Source: Paenibacillus ferrarius
GTDB taxonomy: Bacteria > Bacillota > Bacilli > Paenibacillales > NBRC-103111
Direction: 5' to 3'
NCBI RefSeq assembly: GCF_002027705.1
Contig: NZ_MBTG01000031.1
Location: 1-64,000, forward strand
Length of the DNA stretch: 64,000 nt
Within the stretch, counting starts at the first letter, position 1. The number at the start of each line of letters is the position of its first letter. The translations under genes and the position numbers were made by a program. The notes under the pieces are model-generated. The model did not search any database. It worked only from the letters and a program-made list of their open reading frames with translations, and was not told where the DNA came from. Below, piece by piece: positions 42,037 through 52,100 of the stretch.

Positions 42037-42636
42037 TTACACGATCAATTCATAACAACCTATGACAATTAACAACAAACATCCCAGCAGCTCCGCATAT
42101 CGTCCGAACCAAGACTTGGCAATTTTGCTGCCCATACGAATGCCCAAGTCGACAGTTAGAAGGGAAAAGACGCCCACCGAGATCGCAGAAAGGATCGGAG
42201 AGACTCCACTGGCCCCGGCACCCAAGCCGCTCGCCAGACAGTTGATGGACAGCGCAAAGCCCAGAGACAACGATTCTCCCCACGAAATAACGTGATTCCC
42301 ATCCTTATCTGATCTTTGGGCCATCCCTGCGAACTGCTCGCCTAATTGGGCATCCCTGGCCGCATGTCTAAATCGCTTCAAGCTTGCACGCAGTCCCCAT
42401 GCACCCAAAAGGATAATAATAATACCACCGATCAAATTGCCCACGGATGGGGACAAGAGATGCGAAACATAGTTACCAGCAGACATAGCCACATAGGTTG
42501 CAGCCATCGATAGCAAAGCAATAAGCAGGTTGGACAACAGCGGCACTTTCGTTGAACGCGAGCCAAAGGATAAGCCTATGCCCAGATTATCTAGATTTGC
42601 GGCAATGCCGATCGCCACAATTGTAAACCAATGCAT
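42037..42636 (-). CDS. ytaF: YtaF-type sporulation membrane protein (MntP-like)
   Basis: A 199-aa protein with six hydrophobic helices in two similar halves. Signature residues are in IGIAANLDNLGIGLSFG (helix 1) and LSLGFALSINCLASGLGAG (helix 4), the duplicated pattern of the MntP/YtaF/LysE-like fold. Family members include a manganese exporter and a sporulation protein; the transported substrate here is unknown. GGTGGAGG precedes the ATG. Its place between yabP and rqcP is not the B. subtilis arrangement. Confidence 0.85.
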   Translation of the reverse strand: MHWFTIVAIGIAANLDNLGIGLSFGSRSTKVPLLSNLLIALLSMAATYVAMSAGNYVSHLLSPSVGNLIGGIIIILLGAWGLRASLKRFRHAARDAQLGEQFAGMAQRSDKDGNHVISWGESLSLGFALSINCLASGLGAGASGVSPILSAISVGVFSLLTVDLGIRMGSKIAKSWFGRYAELLGCLLLIVIGCYELIV

Positions 42637-42743
42637 TCCTCCACCACCTAATTCATTATTCTTTGATGTATGATATGCGCAGCGAGCCCAGACGGAACCT
42701 GAACAAGCCTAGAAAGAAAGTGTCCGTGAGAAACGCTTGATTT

Positions 42744-42788
42744 CAAAAAAATAGCCCAAGACCCCTATTCAGGATCTCGGACTATTTC
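42744..42788 (-). terminator. hup-rqcP terminator
   Basis: Minus strand hairpin AATAGTCCGAGATCC...GGTCTTGGGCTATT followed by seven T. Confidence 0.85.
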
Positions 42789-42800
42789 ACAATTGCAGCT

Positions 42801-43064
42801 TTATTCGGATTGAAAAGCTTCTTCCTTGAGCAGTGAGTACATCTGAGCAGCGTCTTCCTTGCGAGTTGACTCCGACAGAACTTCCACTCGAATCGTCACC
42901 TTTTTCTGGCCGAATTGAATGGACAGCTCATCTCCGACTTTCACATGTGTACTCGCTTTGGCATCACGGCCGTTAATCCAGACACGCCCCTGATCGGACA
43001 CATCCTTCGCTACGGTACGACGTTTGATCAGACGAGATACTTTCAGAAACTTATCGATTCGCAT
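42801..43064 (-). CDS. rqcP: S4-domain protein RqcP (YabO/HslR family)
   Basis: An 87-aa S4 RNA-binding protein. In B. subtilis RqcP works with RqcH in alanine tailing of nascent chains on obstructed 50S subunits. The S4 motif MRIDKFLKVSRLIKRRTVAKD... GRVWINGRDAKASTHVKVGD is complete. Its ATG overlaps the hup stop by one base (TAATG), so the two genes are translationally coupled. Confidence 0.95.
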   Translation of the reverse strand: MRIDKFLKVSRLIKRRTVAKDVSDQGRVWINGRDAKASTHVKVGDELSIQFGQKKVTIRVEVLSESTRKEDAAQMYSLLKEEAFQSE

Positions 43065-43336
43065 TATTTAACTGCGTCTTTAAGTTTGTTGCCCGCTTTG
43101 AAAGCAGGAACGTTGGATTCTGCAATTACAATCGGGTTGCCCGTTTGTGGGTTGCGGCCTGTGCGACCGGAACGTTTGCGAGTCTCGAACGTACCGAAAC
43201 CGATTAATTGAACTTTATCTCCGGATGAAAGAGCATCTGTAACTTCACCAAGGAATCCATTAAGTACGACTTCTACGTCTTTCTTAGTAAGTCCGCTTTT
43301 TTCTGCAATGTTGTTGATCAAATCTGTTTTGTTCAT
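43064..43336 (-). CDS. hup: HU-family DNA-binding protein
   Basis: A 90-aa histone-like protein that bends DNA and compacts the nucleoid. The typical start MNKTDLINNIAEKSGLTKKD and the arm region GFGTFETRKRSGRTGRNPQTG are complete, with NVPAFKAGNKLKDAV at the end. GGGAGG precedes the ATG. Linkage to rqcP and mazG differs from B. subtilis, where hbs lies elsewhere. Confidence 0.97.
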   Translation of the reverse strand: MNKTDLINNIAEKSGLTKKDVEVVLNGFLGEVTDALSSGDKVQLIGFGTFETRKRSGRTGRNPQTGNPIVIAESNVPAFKAGNKLKDAVK

Positions 43337-43458
43337 GTGTTTTCTTTACCTCCCAAAAATGTTTGAAGATCAAAGTCTTCTATGTACCAATAGTGGTTAC
43401 ATTTCCATATTCAACCTTACACCCAACTTAGTATTCTGCCTTTTTCGCTAAAATCCTT

Positions 43459-44985
43459 CTATCCTTGTTTAAGTTTTGCAACTTTTTTTGCTTCCTGCCA
43501 ATATTTTTCCATCTCTAATAACTCAGTTTGTTCAAAAGAAAGGCCTCTTAAACGTAGTTGATCCTCGATATAGGAAAACCGCGCAACGAATTTGCGATTC
43601 GTCTGTGCGATGGCATCTTCCGGGTCAAGCTTAAGGAATCTAGCCACATTCACGATGGAAAAAAGCACATCTCCGAGCTCGTCCAACCGCTCTGCGGCCC
43701 CATCCTCCGAAGGATGAGCGATGGCTTGCCGGAGCTCCGCCAGCTCTTCATCCACCTTACTCAGCACATCCTCCAGCTCTGTCCAGTCAAACCCAACCGC
43801 CGCCGCCTTCTTCTGGAGCTTCAGCGCCTTCATAAGTCCTGGCAGCTCACGCGGAACGCCATCCAGCGCAGATTGCTGCGCAACGTCGATGCCCTTCTTG
43901 CGCTTTTCCTCCGCCTTCATGGCATTCCAATTCACAAGCGCCTCATCCGCATCCTCGGCCTTGTTTTCGCCGAAGACATGCGGGTGACGACGAATCAGCT
44001 TCTCGTTAAGCGTAGCAATCACATCATAGACTGTGAACGTGCCGATCTCTTCCTCCATCTGCGCGTGCAGCATGACCTGCAGCAGCAGATCCCCAAGTTC
44101 CTCGCACATATGGTCCGGGTCATCCTCATCAATCGTTTCAAGGACTTCGTAGGCTTCTTCGATCAAATTTTTGCGGAGGCTGGCATGCGTTTGTTCACGA
44201 TCCCATGGGCAGCCTTCCGGACTGCGCAGAATTTGGACGATTTGATGCAAGCGGCCGAAGGTGCGGTAATCATCCTCATCCTTCTCACTTTTTGGCACCC
44301 AGACCAGAGACAGATTGCCGTAGCCCTTAACATGGTCAAGCTCGTGCAGCGGCACCTCGAACATCTGTTCTTGCCCAGTCACACCCAAGGAATGACCCAC
44401 AACAACGCGATAATCATCAGGATACATATCCATGAGGCTGATTTTGAGGTCTGAAGCGGTATAAGTATCATACACCTGTCCAATAACGGTATGAAGGTGC
44501 GGATTCAGCGTGTAACGGCTCAGACTGGTCGCATCCAGCAGTTGAAAGCCATCAATCGGGTCGAAACCAAACCGCAGGAAGGCCTGATCCAGAAAGCTTT
44601 CTCCCCCCAGAATGGTTAGAGAAATCCCCTCTTCAGGACAGCGCTGCTTCAAGAGCTGAACCGTGTATTCCGCCACCATCGGATGCCCTGGAACCGCATA
44701 AATGACCTCACCAGCCTGCTGCTTGGCGGTTTGAATCAACGCCTCCGCTATGGATTCATACACCTGCTCAAAGCTTTGGTGAGCCATATAATTCTCGTCG
44801 AAGGTTTCGTAAGGAATTTGATTGCTATCCAGCATATGCACCATAGGATGGTCCTTCGTGCGCAGGTACAGCACGGATTGCGATTGGGCGGCTAGCTGCA
44901 ATTTCTTCCATACTCCCAAGGTTAGCTGATCTTCGTCTCCTGTTCCAAGCCCGACGACGGTAAGCTGTGCGTTGTTGTTTGACAT
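43459..44985 (-). CDS. mazG: Tetrapyrrole methylase-like / MazG nucleotide pyrophosphohydrolase fusion (YabN)
   Basis: A 508-aa two-part protein. The N-terminal half (to about 235) is of the SAM-dependent tetrapyrrole methylase fold, with LTVVGLGTGDEDQLTLG and YAVPGHPMVAEYTV. The C-terminal half holds two MazG regions, one with GCPWDREQTHASLR and the E-rich NLIEEAYEVLETIDEDD / EELGDLLLQV metal site, the second with DELGDVLFSIVNVARF. It probably hydrolyses non-canonical NTPs. The frame runs up to 45177 through a repeat tract, but AGGAGGTG before ATG 44985 fixes the start. Confidence 0.95.
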   Translation of the reverse strand: MSNNNAQLTVVGLGTGDEDQLTLGVWKKLQLAAQSQSVLYLRTKDHPMVHMLDSNQIPYETFDENYMAHQSFEQVYESIAEALIQTAKQQAGEVIYAVPGHPMVAEYTVQLLKQRCPEEGISLTILGGESFLDQAFLRFGFDPIDGFQLLDATSLSRYTLNPHLHTVIGQVYDTYTASDLKISLMDMYPDDYRVVVGHSLGVTGQEQMFEVPLHELDHVKGYGNLSLVWVPKSEKDEDDYRTFGRLHQIVQILRSPEGCPWDREQTHASLRKNLIEEAYEVLETIDEDDPDHMCEELGDLLLQVMLHAQMEEEIGTFTVYDVIATLNEKLIRRHPHVFGENKAEDADEALVNWNAMKAEEKRKKGIDVAQQSALDGVPRELPGLMKALKLQKKAAAVGFDWTELEDVLSKVDEELAELRQAIAHPSEDGAAERLDELGDVLFSIVNVARFLKLDPEDAIAQTNRKFVARFSYIEDQLRLRGLSFEQTELLEMEKYWQEAKKVAKLKQG

Positions 44986-45080
44986 ATAAGGAACACCTCC
45001 TGAATTGGTATTGTATACGTGCAAGGAAAGCGGACATACGCAAGCGTTGCCGCTATTTGTGGCATAGCCGTCTTTCCCGA

Positions 45081-45152
45081 GCCTTCGTAGCCTTCGCAGC
45101 CTTCGCAGTCTCCACAGTCTCCACAGTCCCCGCAGTCCCCACAGTCTCCCAG
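45081..45152 (+). repeat. 9-bp minisatellite, about 8 units
   Basis: Plus strand units GCCTTCGYA (three copies) then GTCYCCRCA variants (five copies, last one incomplete). Read on the minus strand one frame would give a Gly-Asp-Cys repeat, but this is not supported as a gene. It lies in the upstream part of the mazG reading frame, before the real start. Confidence 0.85.
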
Positions 45153-45180
45153 CGTCCATACGCAGTCTCTCCAGCATTTC

Positions 45181-45366
45181 AAAGGGAACTACATTCCCTT
45201 ATTTGTGCGATAACCGCCTCTTCTACGCCTTAGAGGGAACTGTGTTCCGCTATTTCAGCCGTTTCACCGAGAAAACCGCTGATTCGGAAGATATAAGACC
45301 CTGTAGTTCCGCTAAGCAAATGGAAGAGTCCATTTCCGCTCAGATAGCGGATTGTAGTTCCCTTTG
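45181..45366. repeat. Cluster of four GGGAACTACA-type intergenic repeats
   Basis: Two copies run forward (45181-45209 and 45232-45260, AGGGAACTRYRTTCC-CTTATTT-like). Two are inverted (about 45288-45314 and 45336-45366, whose complement reads GGGAACTACAATCCGCTAT). The mix of orientations suggests an interspersed palindromic element. Confidence 0.65.
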
Positions 45367-45382
45367 CACACGCAGCTTCTCG

Positions 45383-47104
45383 TTAGCTGCGCTCGCGGGG
45401 GCCGGCGGCTGTCTTCGCCGGCCACAGCTTCGCCAGGACCGGCGCCAGCTTCCGGTCCAGCTCCGGCATCAGCCGCAGCTCCTCGCGGCTGATGCTGCCG
45501 CTGCGCAGCAGCGCAAGCCCGTAGACGGCCGCGCCGCCGACTACGCACACCAAGGCGATTGCGCTCGCGCTCAATCGCTCAGGCACGTGCCATGCCGCCA
45601 CAGCGGGCATGGCCAGCAGTTGCAGCGCTGCGAGGCAGCCGCCCAGCAGCCCCACGCCCAGCGCGGGACTGACGGCGTACGGCCGCAGCGCGAAGCGCGC
45701 CCCGGTGCAGCGGCGCAGCTGCACCAGATTGAGCCCCGCCGCAGCGGCGTAGGCGATCACAGCGCTCAGCGCGGCGCCGTCGATGCCCCAGCGGGGCATG
45801 AACACCACGTTGCCGAGTGCTTTCAGCACGATGGCAACGAGCAGAGCCTTCGCCGGCGTGCTGATCGCGCCGGCCCCCTGGAGAACGCTGGCGGAGACAG
45901 CGTTCAGCGTACTGAACAAGGCCGTGAAGGCCAGCACGGCCATCGTCCAGCTCGCCTCATCGCTTTTGTACAGCATGACATTGATGGGCATCGCCGCAAA
46001 AGCAAGCCCAAACGAGGCCCCGAGGCCGATCAGCCAAGAAAGCCTTACAGCCATCTCCGCTCTGAAGCGAATAACCTCAACCTGCCCCCTTGCCTTCGCT
46101 TCCGCCATCGCGGGAACTAACACAGCGGACATGGAGGAGGCAATCATCACAACGAGCTGAATCAGCGGAAGACCGCGATTATACAGCCCAAACTGCCGCA
46201 TAGCCTCTCCCTCGCTGCCTTGCGCAGCCTCAAGCAGCCGCGGCATGGTAAAGGTATCGACCAAGGTCAGCAGCGGAACCACAATAGCTCCCAGGCAAAC
46301 CGGGATGGCATACGCCGTAATCCGTTTCGCCCACTGCCAGGATGTCAGCTCCGTGGAAGCGAGCGCACTCTGATCAGATGCTCCCTGAGCCCTCTGCTCC
46401 CGCTCCCCCTTCATCGCCTTGCGCCAATACATCCCCATCACAAGCAGTCCTGCCGCAGCCCCTGTAACAGAGCCAAACGTAGCTCCCGCTGCAATCCATT
46501 CTTCGTCATAGGCAAGCGCCGCCATGTACAGAAGAAGAGCGACCATCGTAATGACCCTGATCAGTTGTTCAATGACTTGCGACACAGCCGTAGGCAGCAT
46601 ATTCTGATACCCTTGAAAATACCCGCGCAGCACAGCAAGCAACGGAGACAACAGCAAGGCAAACGATACACTTCGGATCGCGCTTTCCGTCTGACTGATG
46701 CCTATCAGGCGAGCAATCTCGCCAGCGCCCGCATACAGCAGCAGAAACAAGGCGACCCCTGTGCTTAACAGCACAGCTGCGGATACGCGGACAATACGCT
46801 TGGCTCCTCGGTGATCCCCATGAATGACGCGTTCAGCCACGAACTTGGATACAGCGACCGGAAATCCGGCCGTAGCTGCAAATAAAATTAAAATATAAAG
46901 CGGATATACCGCATTATAGATTCCAAATGCCGTATCGCCTGCAACATTTTGCAGTGGAATCTTTTGCAAGGTGCCTAATAATTTAGACAGAACAGCCGCG
47001 CCCCCGAGAACAGCAGCACCTTTTAACAGCTTCCCGCCTTGTTTACCGACATTCCCCTGGAGCCCTTCTTTCTCAACGACATGCTCCTTGCCGGCTTCCT
47101 TCAT
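45383..47104 (-). CDS. yabM: MOP-superfamily lipid/polysaccharide flippase (YabM/SpoVB-like)
   Basis: A 573-aa membrane protein with about fourteen helices, of the MurJ/SpoVB polysaccharide-exporter branch. The conserved start GAAVLGGAAVLSKLLGTLQKIPLQNVAGD and FPVAVSKFVAERV are present. The probable role is flipping a lipid-linked sugar or cortex precursor; the substrate is not shown. ATG 47104 has GAGGAG at better spacing than 47110. The last third (45383-45900) is extremely G+C and Ala rich. Position between mazG and spoVT matches yabM of B. subtilis. Confidence 0.9.
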   Translation of the reverse strand: MKEAGKEHVVEKEGLQGNVGKQGGKLLKGAAVLGGAAVLSKLLGTLQKIPLQNVAGDTAFGIYNAVYPLYILILFAATAGFPVAVSKFVAERVIHGDHRGAKRIVRVSAAVLLSTGVALFLLLYAGAGEIARLIGISQTESAIRSVSFALLLSPLLAVLRGYFQGYQNMLPTAVSQVIEQLIRVITMVALLLYMAALAYDEEWIAAGATFGSVTGAAAGLLVMGMYWRKAMKGEREQRAQGASDQSALASTELTSWQWAKRITAYAIPVCLGAIVVPLLTLVDTFTMPRLLEAAQGSEGEAMRQFGLYNRGLPLIQLVVMIASSMSAVLVPAMAEAKARGQVEVIRFRAEMAVRLSWLIGLGASFGLAFAAMPINVMLYKSDEASWTMAVLAFTALFSTLNAVSASVLQGAGAISTPAKALLVAIVLKALGNVVFMPRWGIDGAALSAVIAYAAAAGLNLVQLRRCTGARFALRPYAVSPALGVGLLGGCLAALQLLAMPAVAAWHVPERLSASAIALVCVVGGAAVYGLALLRSGSISREELRLMPELDRKLAPVLAKLWPAKTAAGPRERS

Positions 47105-47142
47105 AACCATGTCTCCTCAATCTGATTAATTCCTATAGACGT

Positions 47143-47171
47143 ATTATAACGAAATCAGTCATAGCAGACAA
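47143..47171 (-). promoter_or_regulatory. yabM promoter candidate
   Basis: Minus strand: TTGTCT (47166-47171), 17 bp, TATAAT (47143-47148). It overlaps the end of the spoVT terminator's T tract. Confidence 0.5.
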
Positions 47172-47217
47172 AAAAAGCTTCGCTTACAGATGGCAACATC
47201 TGAGTAAGGAAGCTTTT
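47170..47217 (-). terminator. spoVT intrinsic terminator
   Basis: Minus strand hairpin AAAGCTTC...TCAGATG-ttgc-CATCTG...GAAGC followed by seven T. Confidence 0.85.
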
Positions 47218-47233
47218 GTGTGTTGTTTTTTTT

Positions 47234-47776
47234 CTATTGCTCCATCTGTTTGGCTAGGAATCCAGCCGCGGTTTCTACCATTTTCACTTCCATATTGCCC
47301 ATTTTTACATTCTCATCCTTGGAGATCAAAATGACCGATCCAATCGGGTCTCCACCTGCAACGATCGGTGCCGCTACAAAAGAGGAGAACGTTTCAACGG
47401 CATCCTTAATGATCTCAAACTGTCCACTGCTGCTTTCCAACAGCGCTTTGCGGTTTTCCATGCAGGATTCAATAATTGACCCTACTGATTTCTCCAAATA
47501 ATCCTTTTTGGATCCGCCAGCCATGGCAATAATATTGTCTCGATCAGAGATCAAGGCTACATGATTGGTGCTCTCAAATAAGGATTCTGCATACTCCTTG
47601 GCGAAATCGCCAAGTTCACCAATAGGTGAATACTTCTTGAGTATCACTTCACCATCGCGGTCTACGAAAATTTCCAAAGGGTCACCTTCGCGAATGCGTA
47701 GTGTGCGTCGTATTTCCTTGGGAATCACAACTCTCCCTAAATCATCTATCCGACGGACAATTCCAGTTGCTTTCAT
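47234..47776 (-). CDS. spoVT: Stage V sporulation protein T
   Basis: Forespore transcription factor that tunes sigma-G genes and spore resistance. At 180 aa it has an N-terminal AbrB/SpoVT swapped-hairpin domain (residues 1-52, GIVRRIDDLGRVVIPKEIRR) and a C-terminal GAF-like domain (about 60-178). In B. subtilis it is a sigma-G target; no convincing sigma-G promoter was found here by eye. Confidence 0.97.
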   Translation of the reverse strand: MKATGIVRRIDDLGRVVIPKEIRRTLRIREGDPLEIFVDRDGEVILKKYSPIGELGDFAKEYAESLFESTNHVALISDRDNIIAMAGGSKKDYLEKSVGSIIESCMENRKALLESSSGQFEIIKDAVETFSSFVAAPIVAGGDPIGSVILISKDENVKMGNMEVKMVETAAGFLAKQMEQ

Positions 47777-47983
47777 ACCTCTAGATGCCTCACTTTCCGC
47801 TTACGAATTAGATACGACAGGAGCATGAAATCTTGTATGCTAGATCGGGATTGGGTGGGAACTTGAATTCTATCCATAGTATTCTTCACTTCCCATTCTT
47901 CTATGCAGTCGCTTCTGCTAAGGGAATCATCTTTTTATGTAGCTTTGCACCCTGCTGCGATTATGATGTCCAAAAATAACAAA

Positions 47984-48016
47984 TAAAAACAGGATGCCCA
48001 TAATCGGACATCCTGG
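47984..48016 (-). terminator. prsA intrinsic terminator
   Basis: Minus strand CAGGATGTCC-gatta-TGGGCATCCTG followed by TTTTTATTT. Confidence 0.85.
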
Positions 48017-48023
48017 TAAGTTC

Positions 48024-49133
48024 TTACTTTGCAGCAGGGCTAGCTGCTGGACTTGCAGCCGGGCTAGCGGCAGGAGCTGGGCTCGCTTCCGGTTTCGGCA
48101 GGTTATTCGTTTGAATCAGATTCGGATATTCTTTCTCCGCAAACTCAGTCAGCGATTTCTCTGCCAACTGCGATTTGATTTGTGTTTTCATCGTATCATC
48201 CAGCGGCTTCGTGCTTCTGGACTCCACTTTCATAACGTGATATCCAAAGGAAGATTCAACTGGATCGCTGATCGTGTTCAAAGGAAGCGTGCTTGCTGCT
48301 TGTTTGAACTCAGGTACCCATTGGTTGATATCGGCATCTTTGTACGTACCGCCATTGTCTTTGGAACCTGGATCATCGGAATATTCTTTCGCTAGGGCTG
48401 CGAAGTCGCCGCCTTTATCCAGCTTGCCTTTCACTTCTTTGGCTCTTGCCAAAGCTTCATCCTTCGTTCTTATATCTTTCTGTGTTGCTGCATCTTTCAG
48501 GGAAATCAGAATGTGGCTAACGGTAGCAATATCAAACGCATGCGCAGCCGCTTGCTCATTATAGGCATCTTGAACAGCTTTATCTGTGATTGTGCTTTCC
48601 ATACTGCCCATCGTGTAGAAGCTCATTTTCATCAAAGACTCAATATCCTTCAATTCGATACCATTGTCTTTGAGTTGTTTATCCATGCCGCCTTCTTGTT
48701 TGCCGAAATAATCCGTAATAGCTTTCATTTGCTCTGCTACTTGCTTGTCCGCATCAGCTTTCACTTTATCATCCGCTTTGGCAGACAAGACACGGAAAGT
48801 CACCATTTGCTTCAACATATCTTGTTGAAAAGCAGGATCTGTCATGTATTGAGCCAATTGCGGCGAAAACATTTTGTTCACATTGATGAAGGAGTTGAAC
48901 TCGCCGCGCGTAATTTTACCGCCTTCTTTGTATGTAGCTAGGACATCAGTCGGGTTACCCGCTACTGCTGCAGAAGCAGCAGGTGATGCTGCAGGTGAAG
49001 GTGATGCTGTTGCGTCCCCTGCTTTTTTCGTTCCGCAAGCGCTAAGCACTGAGAATGCAACTACGACAGCTGCCATGCTTAAGATCCATTTTTTAGAAAA
49101 AAGTCGTTGTTTACTAGTATGATTTGGCAACAT
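48024..49133 (-). CDS. prsA: PrsA-type foldase lipoprotein (parvulin PPIase)
   Basis: Lipid-anchored extracytoplasmic foldase assisting secreted protein folding. At 369 aa it has a signal peptide with lipobox VLSACG (Cys near residue 33), an Ala/Ser/Pro linker and a SurA-like helical region. The parvulin domain (about 185-285) contains VSHILISLKDA, GDFAALAKEYSDDPGSKDNGGTY and SFGYHVMKVESR. The tail is a PAASPAASPAAS repeat. The ATG overlaps the mfd 3' end by 20 bp, with AAGGGG as SD. The locus is not prsA of B. subtilis, so orthology is uncertain; YacD-type paralogue at 10064-11014. Confidence 0.92.
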   Translation of the reverse strand: MLPNHTSKQRLFSKKWILSMAAVVVAFSVLSACGTKKAGDATASPSPAASPAASAAVAGNPTDVLATYKEGGKITRGEFNSFINVNKMFSPQLAQYMTDPAFQQDMLKQMVTFRVLSAKADDKVKADADKQVAEQMKAITDYFGKQEGGMDKQLKDNGIELKDIESLMKMSFYTMGSMESTITDKAVQDAYNEQAAAHAFDIATVSHILISLKDAATQKDIRTKDEALARAKEVKGKLDKGGDFAALAKEYSDDPGSKDNGGTYKDADINQWVPEFKQAASTLPLNTISDPVESSFGYHVMKVESRSTKPLDDTMKTQIKSQLAEKSLTEFAEKEYPNLIQTNNLPKPEASPAPAASPAASPAASPAAK

Positions 49134-52100
49134 CCTTTAATTCCCCTTTCGTTTTCAAAACATCTTTATATTGTACCAAAAATTTCTCCACCAATTCGAT
49201 GGAAGCTTCTGGCTTCAAGCCTTTAGCGCGAATAACAATTTGAAGCTGTGGATCTGCATTGAGCTTGATTCGACCATCAAAGCCTTTGGAGAGAGCAATC
49301 AGCTTCTGACCATCCAGCTTGCCATTTTGGTCAATGTGCACCTTGATGAGGTAATCATCCCCTTTTTGGCTGATCGTTTCAATCCGGTAATCCGAACCAT
49401 AAGCTTTCAAACGAGCCACTGACAACAGGTTGAATACGGACTGCGGCAGATCTCCGAAGCGATCCACGAGCTCATCATGCAGATCCGCGGCTTCTTCCAA
49501 TGTACGAATGGCGGCCACTTTTTTGTAGATTTCGATTTTTTGCATGCTGTCGTAGATGTAGTCGGATGGCAAATAAGCATCCAATTGTATATCGATCGAA
49601 GTATGCCATTCCGGTTCCGGAATTGCTGCTTCTCCATCTATTTCTAGTTTCAGCTTTGCAATTTCTTCAGCTAGCATTTGGGAATATAAATCAAAGCCCA
49701 CGGATGCAATGAAACCATGCTGCTCTGCACCGAGCAAGTTGCCGGCGCCGCGAATCGACAAATCCCTCATGGCAATTTTAAAGCCTGAACCAAGTTCTGT
49801 AAACTCTTTAATCGCTTGGAGGCGTTTCTCCGCCACTTCTGTAAGCACTTTATCACGCTGATAAGTGAAATAAGCATAGGCTACACGATTCGATCGTCCT
49901 ACACGGCCGCGCAGCTGATACAACTGCGACAGCCCCATTTTATCGGCATCATGTACGATCAATGTGTTCACATTCGGAATATCAACGCCGGTCTCAATAA
50001 TGCTGGTGCTGACAAGCACGTCGTATTCCCCATCGAGGAAATCAAGGATCGTCTTCTCCAGCTCCTGCTCACCCATCTGTCCATGTGCCACCGTCACACG
50101 GGCATCCGGAATCATCATCGAGATTTGATCAGCCATCTGCGTGATGCCTTGAACACGATTATAGAGATAGTACACCTGACCTTCACGTGCCAGCTCCCGC
50201 TCGATCGCTTCCCTCACCAATGTCGGTCCATATTCGACCACATAGGTCTGAACCGGGAACCGATTCTCCGGCGGCGTCTCGATTACGGATAAATCCCGAA
50301 CGCCCAGCATGGACATGTGCAGGGTTCGCGGAATCGGCGTTGCCGTCAGCGTAAGCACGTCCACATTGGTCTTAAGCCGCTTGAGCTTCTCCTTATGGGA
50401 CACGCCAAAACGCTGCTCTTCATCGACAATCAGCAGGCCAAGATCCTTGAACTGCACGTCCTGCGACAAGAGGCGGTGAGTTCCGATCACAACATCAACC
50501 GTGCCTTTCTTGACGCCTTTCATAACTTCCGTCTGCTCTTTCTTGGAACGGAAACGGCTTAACACTTTCACGTTGAAAGGATAACCCGAGAAGCGCTCTC
50601 GGAACGTTTCGTAGTGCTGCTGCGCCAGAATCGTCGTTGGCACCAGGACAGCCACTTGCTTGCCGTCGATTGCCGCCTTGAAAGCCGCGCGCACAGCCAC
50701 TTCGGTTTTGCCGTAACCAACGTCGCCGCAGAGCAATCGATCCATCGGACGCGATTTCTCCATATCGACCTTGATTTCCTCAATCGCACGAAGCTGATCC
50801 CGCGTCTCATCGTAAGGAAACATAGCTTCGAACTCATTCTGGTAGGAACTGTCCTTGCTGAATCCATAGCCGGTCGTTGCCTGGCGTTCCGCATACAGCT
50901 TGATAAGCTCATCAGCGATATCCTTAACGGATGCCCGCGCTTTGCTCTTCACTCTGGCCCAATCCGCTCCGCCGAGTTTATAAACTTTCGGCTCCTTCTC
51001 TTCGGAACCTACATATTTCTGGATTAAATCAATCTGGTCGATGGGCACAGAGAGCTTATCTCCGCCGGCATACATGATGTGCAGGTAATCCTTATGGATA
51101 CCGCCAACTTCCAAGGTGCCGATACCGACGTACTTCCCGATACCATGATTGACGTGAACCACATAGTCGCCAACCTTGAGCTCTTGATAGCTCTTGATAC
51201 GCTCTGCATTCTCGAGCTTCTTCTCGACTTTGCGCGCCTTGCGCTGCTTCTGCGTGAAGATTTCGCCTTCCGTGATTACCACCAAATGGATCGAAGGTAG
51301 CTCAAATCCTGTTTGCAAATTGCCATCAACAATCTCGGGTATGTCGATCTGATAATCCTGCAATACCCGCCTCACGCGTTCCGCCCGATCATCCCCGTTG
51401 GCCAGCAGAATCACCTGGCTGCCATTCTTCTTCCAACGCTCCATCTCGGCTTTGAGGAGATTCATTTGTCCGTGGAAGTTTTGCATGACGCGACTTACGA
51501 AGTTCACGATATTTTGCGGCTGGATACCAACGACCTGACGAAGGAAAAGAGATAAATATAAAGTCGGGAAAGGCCTGCGGTGAAGCAGAGTTTCATAGGA
51601 TTTGGACAGCACAAAAGCCGGCAAGCTCTTCCCCTCAGTTATCGCATGCATCATCCACTCTGCCTCGTCGCGTTCCAGCTGCTTCGCCGTTTCCAGCAAA
51701 CGCGCCGGTTCGTCGATAATCAGCACAGCATCCTTCGGCATGTAGTCGATAAGGGTCTGTCTTTCCGTATATAAAAGTGAGATATATTTATAAATGCCGG
51801 GGAATGTCTGCCCTTCACGGAGCAGCTCGATATCGTGTCCAATCCCTTCGAGCAGCTTGTCTTTTGCCGTACGATCCGTCATCTTCTCCAATTGAGCCTG
51901 AAGGAGTTCGTAAGCATGCTGCGCTGCCGACTGTAATCGCTTTCTATCCGCTTGAATCTCGCGGCAAGGAGGGATGGTTATCGACTCTAGCTTATCAATT
52001 GACCGCTGGTCACTCACATCGAAAGTCCGAATAGAGTCCACATCGACATCAAACAGCTCAATTCGAATCGCATGCTCCGACGTCAACGGATATAAGTCGA

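Larger units (their letters stand above)
44986..45382. other. Repeat-rich gap between yabM and mazG
   Basis: About 400 bp carrying a 9-bp minisatellite (45081-45152) and four copies of a GGGAACTACA-type element (45181-45366). Long frames cross it on both strands but are low complexity and have no supporting SD, so I annotate no gene. Confidence 0.75.

Noticed and set aside
44922..45182. A minus-strand frame encoding a Gly-Asp-Cys repeat
   Set aside because: It is a reading of the 9-bp minisatellite in another frame overlapping the true mazG start; no SD and no domain.
45203..46120. A 305-aa plus-strand frame across the yabM 3' end
   Set aside because: It is the complement of the very G+C-rich yabM coding region plus the repeat cluster. 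The translation is Arg/Gln/Ala low complexity with no SD or family motif.
47777..47983. A gene between prsA and spoVT
   Set aside because: Only short frames without SD; the region looks like the spoVT promoter leader.
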